From contig VXRS01000011.1 of NCBI GenBank assembly GCA_009838385.1, positions 14,582-21,994 of the forward strand: 7,413 bases of DNA, written 5' to 3'. This DNA is from Dehalococcoidia bacterium. Its GTDB lineage: Bacteria > Chloroflexota > Dehalococcoidia > Tepidiformales > Tepidiformaceae. This document shows positions 6,439-7,413 of this stretch, one piece after another. Under the pieces are notes generated by a model that was not told the origin of the DNA, ran no database searches, and saw only the letters and a program-made list of their open reading frames with translations. A program made the position numbers and the translations under genes. The first letter of the stretch is position 1. Each line of letters begins with the position of its first letter.

Positions 6439-6450
6439 GGCAATATTGCC
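6439..6450. promoter_or_regulatory. 12-bp perfect palindrome, operator-like, upstream of the GAF gene
   Basis: GGCAATATTGCC is fully symmetric and sits 15 bases after the TATAAC box. It is flanked by an outer inverted pair, CTTCC (6424-6428) and GGAAG (6455-6459). Placement just downstream of a promoter is typical of repressor sites. The binding protein is unknown; the nearby LuxR-type and winged-helix proteins are candidates by position only. Confidence 0.4.
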
Positions 6451-6465
6451 CCGCGGAAGCCGTTT

Positions 6466-6482
6466 CGCGCGCCCTCCGCGCG
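6466..6482 (+). repeat. GC hairpin in the presumed leader of the GAF gene
   Basis: CGCGCG, five bases, CGCGCG gives a very stable six-base-pair stem, ending about 30 bases before the ribosome binding site GAGGTGA (6514-6520). It could affect translation or transcription of the leader. This is inference from structure alone. Confidence 0.3.
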
Positions 6483-6524
6483 TGGCGGCGGCGCACTTCC
6501 TCCCATTGAAGGCGAGGTGACGAG

Positions 6525-7253
6525 TTGAGCCAGCCCGACGACCGAGAACGCCGCATCCAGGAGCTCGAGGAGCGGCTCTCGCGCCTGAGCGAGGCCAGCC
6601 TCCGCATCAACGAGAGCCTCGACTTCGAGACGGTGTTGCAAAACGCGCTCGACTCCGCCCGGGATCTCACGGGAGCCCGCTACGGGGTCATCGCGACCGT
6701 GGACGAGCAGGGTGGGCTGGAGACGATCCTGACCTCGGGCACGAGCGAGGAGGAGCACCAGCAGGTCGTCGCGCTGGAGGGTGGCGAGGAGATCTTCGCG
6801 CACTTCGTGGCCCTGGCCGATCCCGTGCGAGTGGACGGCTGGGGCGCCTACGCGGCGTCGGTCGAGTTGAACGGGGTTCTTCCCATGCCGGTGTGGGCTG
6901 GCCTGACCGCCCCGATCCGGTACCGGGGCGAGTCCGAGGGCGTCATCTTCGTGGGTCACGACGAGGAGGAGTGGCGATTCAGCACCGAAGACGAGGAGAT
7001 TCTCCTCATGTTCGCCGAGCTTGCGGCCAACGCTGGGCGGGGTGCTGACCTACCAGCACCTGCTGGAGCGGGTCTGGAACAAGAAGGGCGATGGCGACGT
7101 GCGCCCCGTGCGCACCATCGTCAGCAAGCTCCGCCGCAAGCTCGGCGAGGACGCCGACAACCCCCGCTACATCTCCACCGAGCCCCGCGTCGGCTTCGGC
7201 ATGCCCGGGGAAACGCCCCAAGGCATGCACGCCCTGGGCGCAGACTCCGCTAG
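6525..7253 (+). CDS. GAF-domain sensor protein, C-terminus shifted out of frame
   Basis: The open frame gives 242 residues. Residues 4-26 (DRERRIQELEERLSRLSEAS) form a charged coiled coil leading into a GAF domain (about 25-163, LDFETVLQNALDSARDLTGARYGV to FSTEDEEILLMFA). GAF domains bind small ligands or act as signalling modules. From memory, this N-terminus opens long hybrid regulators in Chloroflexota: GAF, PAS, histidine kinase, receiver, then winged helix. Here GAF ends at residue 164 and passes directly into ELAANAGR (165-172), which belongs to the OmpR-type DNA-binding domain. The frame then breaks after R172 and continues as about 70 Arg/Pro-rich, out-of-frame residues to a TAG at 7251. 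The start is a TTG with GAGGTGA about five bases upstream; the family begins with the same MSQPDD-like peptide. Probably a remnant of a larger regulator, or an assembly collapse. The GAF call is firm; integrity of the gene is doubtful. Confidence 0.75.
   Translation: MSQPDDRERRIQELEERLSRLSEASLRINESLDFETVLQNALDSARDLTGARYGVIATVDEQGGLETILTSGTSEEEHQQVVALEGGEEIFAHFVALADPVRVDGWGAYAASVELNGVLPMPVWAGLTAPIRYRGESEGVIFVGHDEEEWRFSTEDEEILLMFAELAANAGRGADLPAPAGAGLEQEGRWRRAPRAHHRQQAPPQARRGRRQPPLHLHRAPRRLRHARGNAPRHARPGRRLR
7017..7218 (+). pseudogene. OmpR/PhoB-type winged-helix DNA-binding domain fragment, frameshifted from the GAF part
   Basis: From 7042 in frame 1 the translation reads VLTYQHLLERVW, then VRPVRTIVSKLRRKLGED (recognition-helix region) and YISTEPRVGFGMP (the wing). 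This is the C-terminal two thirds of a transcriptional regulatory domain like those of PhoB/OmpR response regulators. The preceding ELAANAGR is read in the GAF frame (7017-7040). One G too many in the run 7039-7042 separates the two. With that G removed, the domain would read straight on from GAF. No receiver, kinase or first part of the winged helix is present. Frame 1 also has no stop after the normal end of the domain and stays open to the window edge, overlapping the next gene, so more than one defect may be present. Confidence 0.75.
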
Positions 7254-7256
7254 ATT
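7251..7256 (+). promoter_or_regulatory. Candidate -10 element for leaderless expression of the LuxR-type gene
   Basis: TAGATT fits the TANNNT -10 pattern and is followed after six bases by the ATG at 7263. That spacing is typical of leaderless transcripts in many GC-rich bacteria. A GAGG at 7257-7260 is too close to the ATG to be a good ribosome site. No clear -35 box is visible. Confidence 0.35.
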
Positions 7257-7262
7257 GAGGCG

Positions 7263-7413
7263 ATGGCCAGGCGAGGTCGACCACCACACCCAGATGTGCT
7301 CACGCCAGCCGAGTGGCGTGTACTCGAGGAGTTGCGTGCGGGTGGCACGTACGTGGAAGTCGCCGTCCGGCTCGGGATCCAGCTCGGAACCGTCAAATTC
7401 CACGCCAGGAACA
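7263..7413 (+). CDS. LuxR-type helix-turn-helix protein (partial, runs off the window)
   Basis: The first 50 residues are visible. A basic opening, MARRGRPPHPDV, is followed by LTPAEWRVLEELRAG and VAVRLGIQLGTVKFHARN, the scanning and recognition helices of a LuxR/GerE-type HTH (also similar to sigma-factor region 4). I recall this MARRGRPP-LTP-EW opening from DNA-binding proteins of Chloroflexota in which the HTH is at the N-terminus, unlike ordinary NarL-type regulators with a C-terminal HTH. What follows the HTH is outside the window. The start is the ATG at 7263, supported by the family opening and the adjacent TAGATT box. It begins nine bases after the stop of the broken GAF regulator, in the same direction and frame. 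Confidence 0.75.
   Translation, partial: MARRGRPPHPDVLTPAEWRVLEELRAGGTYVEVAVRLGIQLGTVKFHARN

Larger units (their letters stand above)
6140..6524. other. Intergenic region between the divergent CxxC and GAF genes
   Basis: If the short CxxC start is right, this 385-bp stretch holds no gene. It contains a hairpin CCTGCG-TGAAGC-CGCAGG (6329-6346), an A/T-richer section (about 6361-6450) with a TATAAC box, a 12-bp palindrome (6439-6450), and a CGCGCG hairpin (6466-6482) before the GAF ribosome site. If the CxxC protein instead starts at the ATG at 6361, only 163 bp would be intergenic. Confidence 0.5.

Noticed and set aside
6378..6959. 193-codon minus-strand open frame opposite the GAF gene
   Set aside because: The GAF protein on the + strand has clear family sequence and a ribosome site; this frame has neither.
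7039..7042. Programmed +1 frameshift joining GAF and winged helix
   Set aside because: A run of only four G with no stop codon or known stimulatory element is poor support. A simple insertion or sequencing/assembly error is more likely, and the shifted frame also lacks a stop at the domain end.

Overview
This is a GC-rich, gene-dense bacterial window with strong G/C preference at third codon positions. Several protein families in it are ones I associate with Chloroflexota, especially the marine or host-associated Dehalococcoidia/SAR202 type: a GAF-initiated regulator with an OmpR-type tail, a small LuxR-type HTH protein starting MARRGRPP, and an SCP2-type thiolase paired with a DUF35 protein. 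That assignment is by recollection of families, not by a search. No tRNA, rRNA, CRISPR array, transposase or integrase was recognised.

Left part (1-2284): a possible C-terminal zinc-ribbon tail on the + strand ends at 82. It faces a three-gene minus-strand operon read from 2284 down to 121: a DUF35 Zn-ribbon/OB-fold protein, an SCP2-type thiolase-fold enzyme, and a small HAD-fold protein. The gaps are 42 and 31 nt, and each gene has its own ribosome binding site. The first two are the classic partner pair of acyl-CoA carbon-carbon bond chemistry (thiolysis or retro-aldol, as in sterol side-chain catabolism). The thiolase-fold protein lacks some canonical thiolase motifs.

Middle part (2285-5259): a 71-bp divergent spacer leads to a plus-strand NCS2 (xanthine/uracil-type) permease. 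It carries an unusual cytoplasmic tail of about 125 residues that resembles a degenerate HATPase/anti-sigma kinase domain. It converges, with only 21 nt between stop codons, on a minus-strand GH3 beta-N-acetylhexosaminidase-like lipoprotein.

Right part (5260-7413): about 650 bp with no credible gene but several hairpins comes first. A small minus-strand protein with two CxxC pairs follows. Its conserved part has no canonical start near it; a sharp codon-bias change suggests a CTG start or a decayed 5' end. After a regulatory-looking stretch (TATAAC box, 12-bp palindrome GGCAATATTGCC, GC hairpin) comes a plus-strand GAF-domain gene. That gene joins directly onto the last third of an OmpR-type winged-helix domain, and the two halves are out of frame by one extra G in a GGGG run. 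This looks like a multidomain sensor/response regulator collapsed by internal deletion and frameshift, or an assembly collapse between paralogues. Immediately after it starts a LuxR-type HTH gene that runs off the window, with a leaderless-type promoter candidate.

I see no convincing new defence or mobile system. The best leads are the collapsed GAF/winged-helix regulator and the permease with a fused HATPase-like tail.
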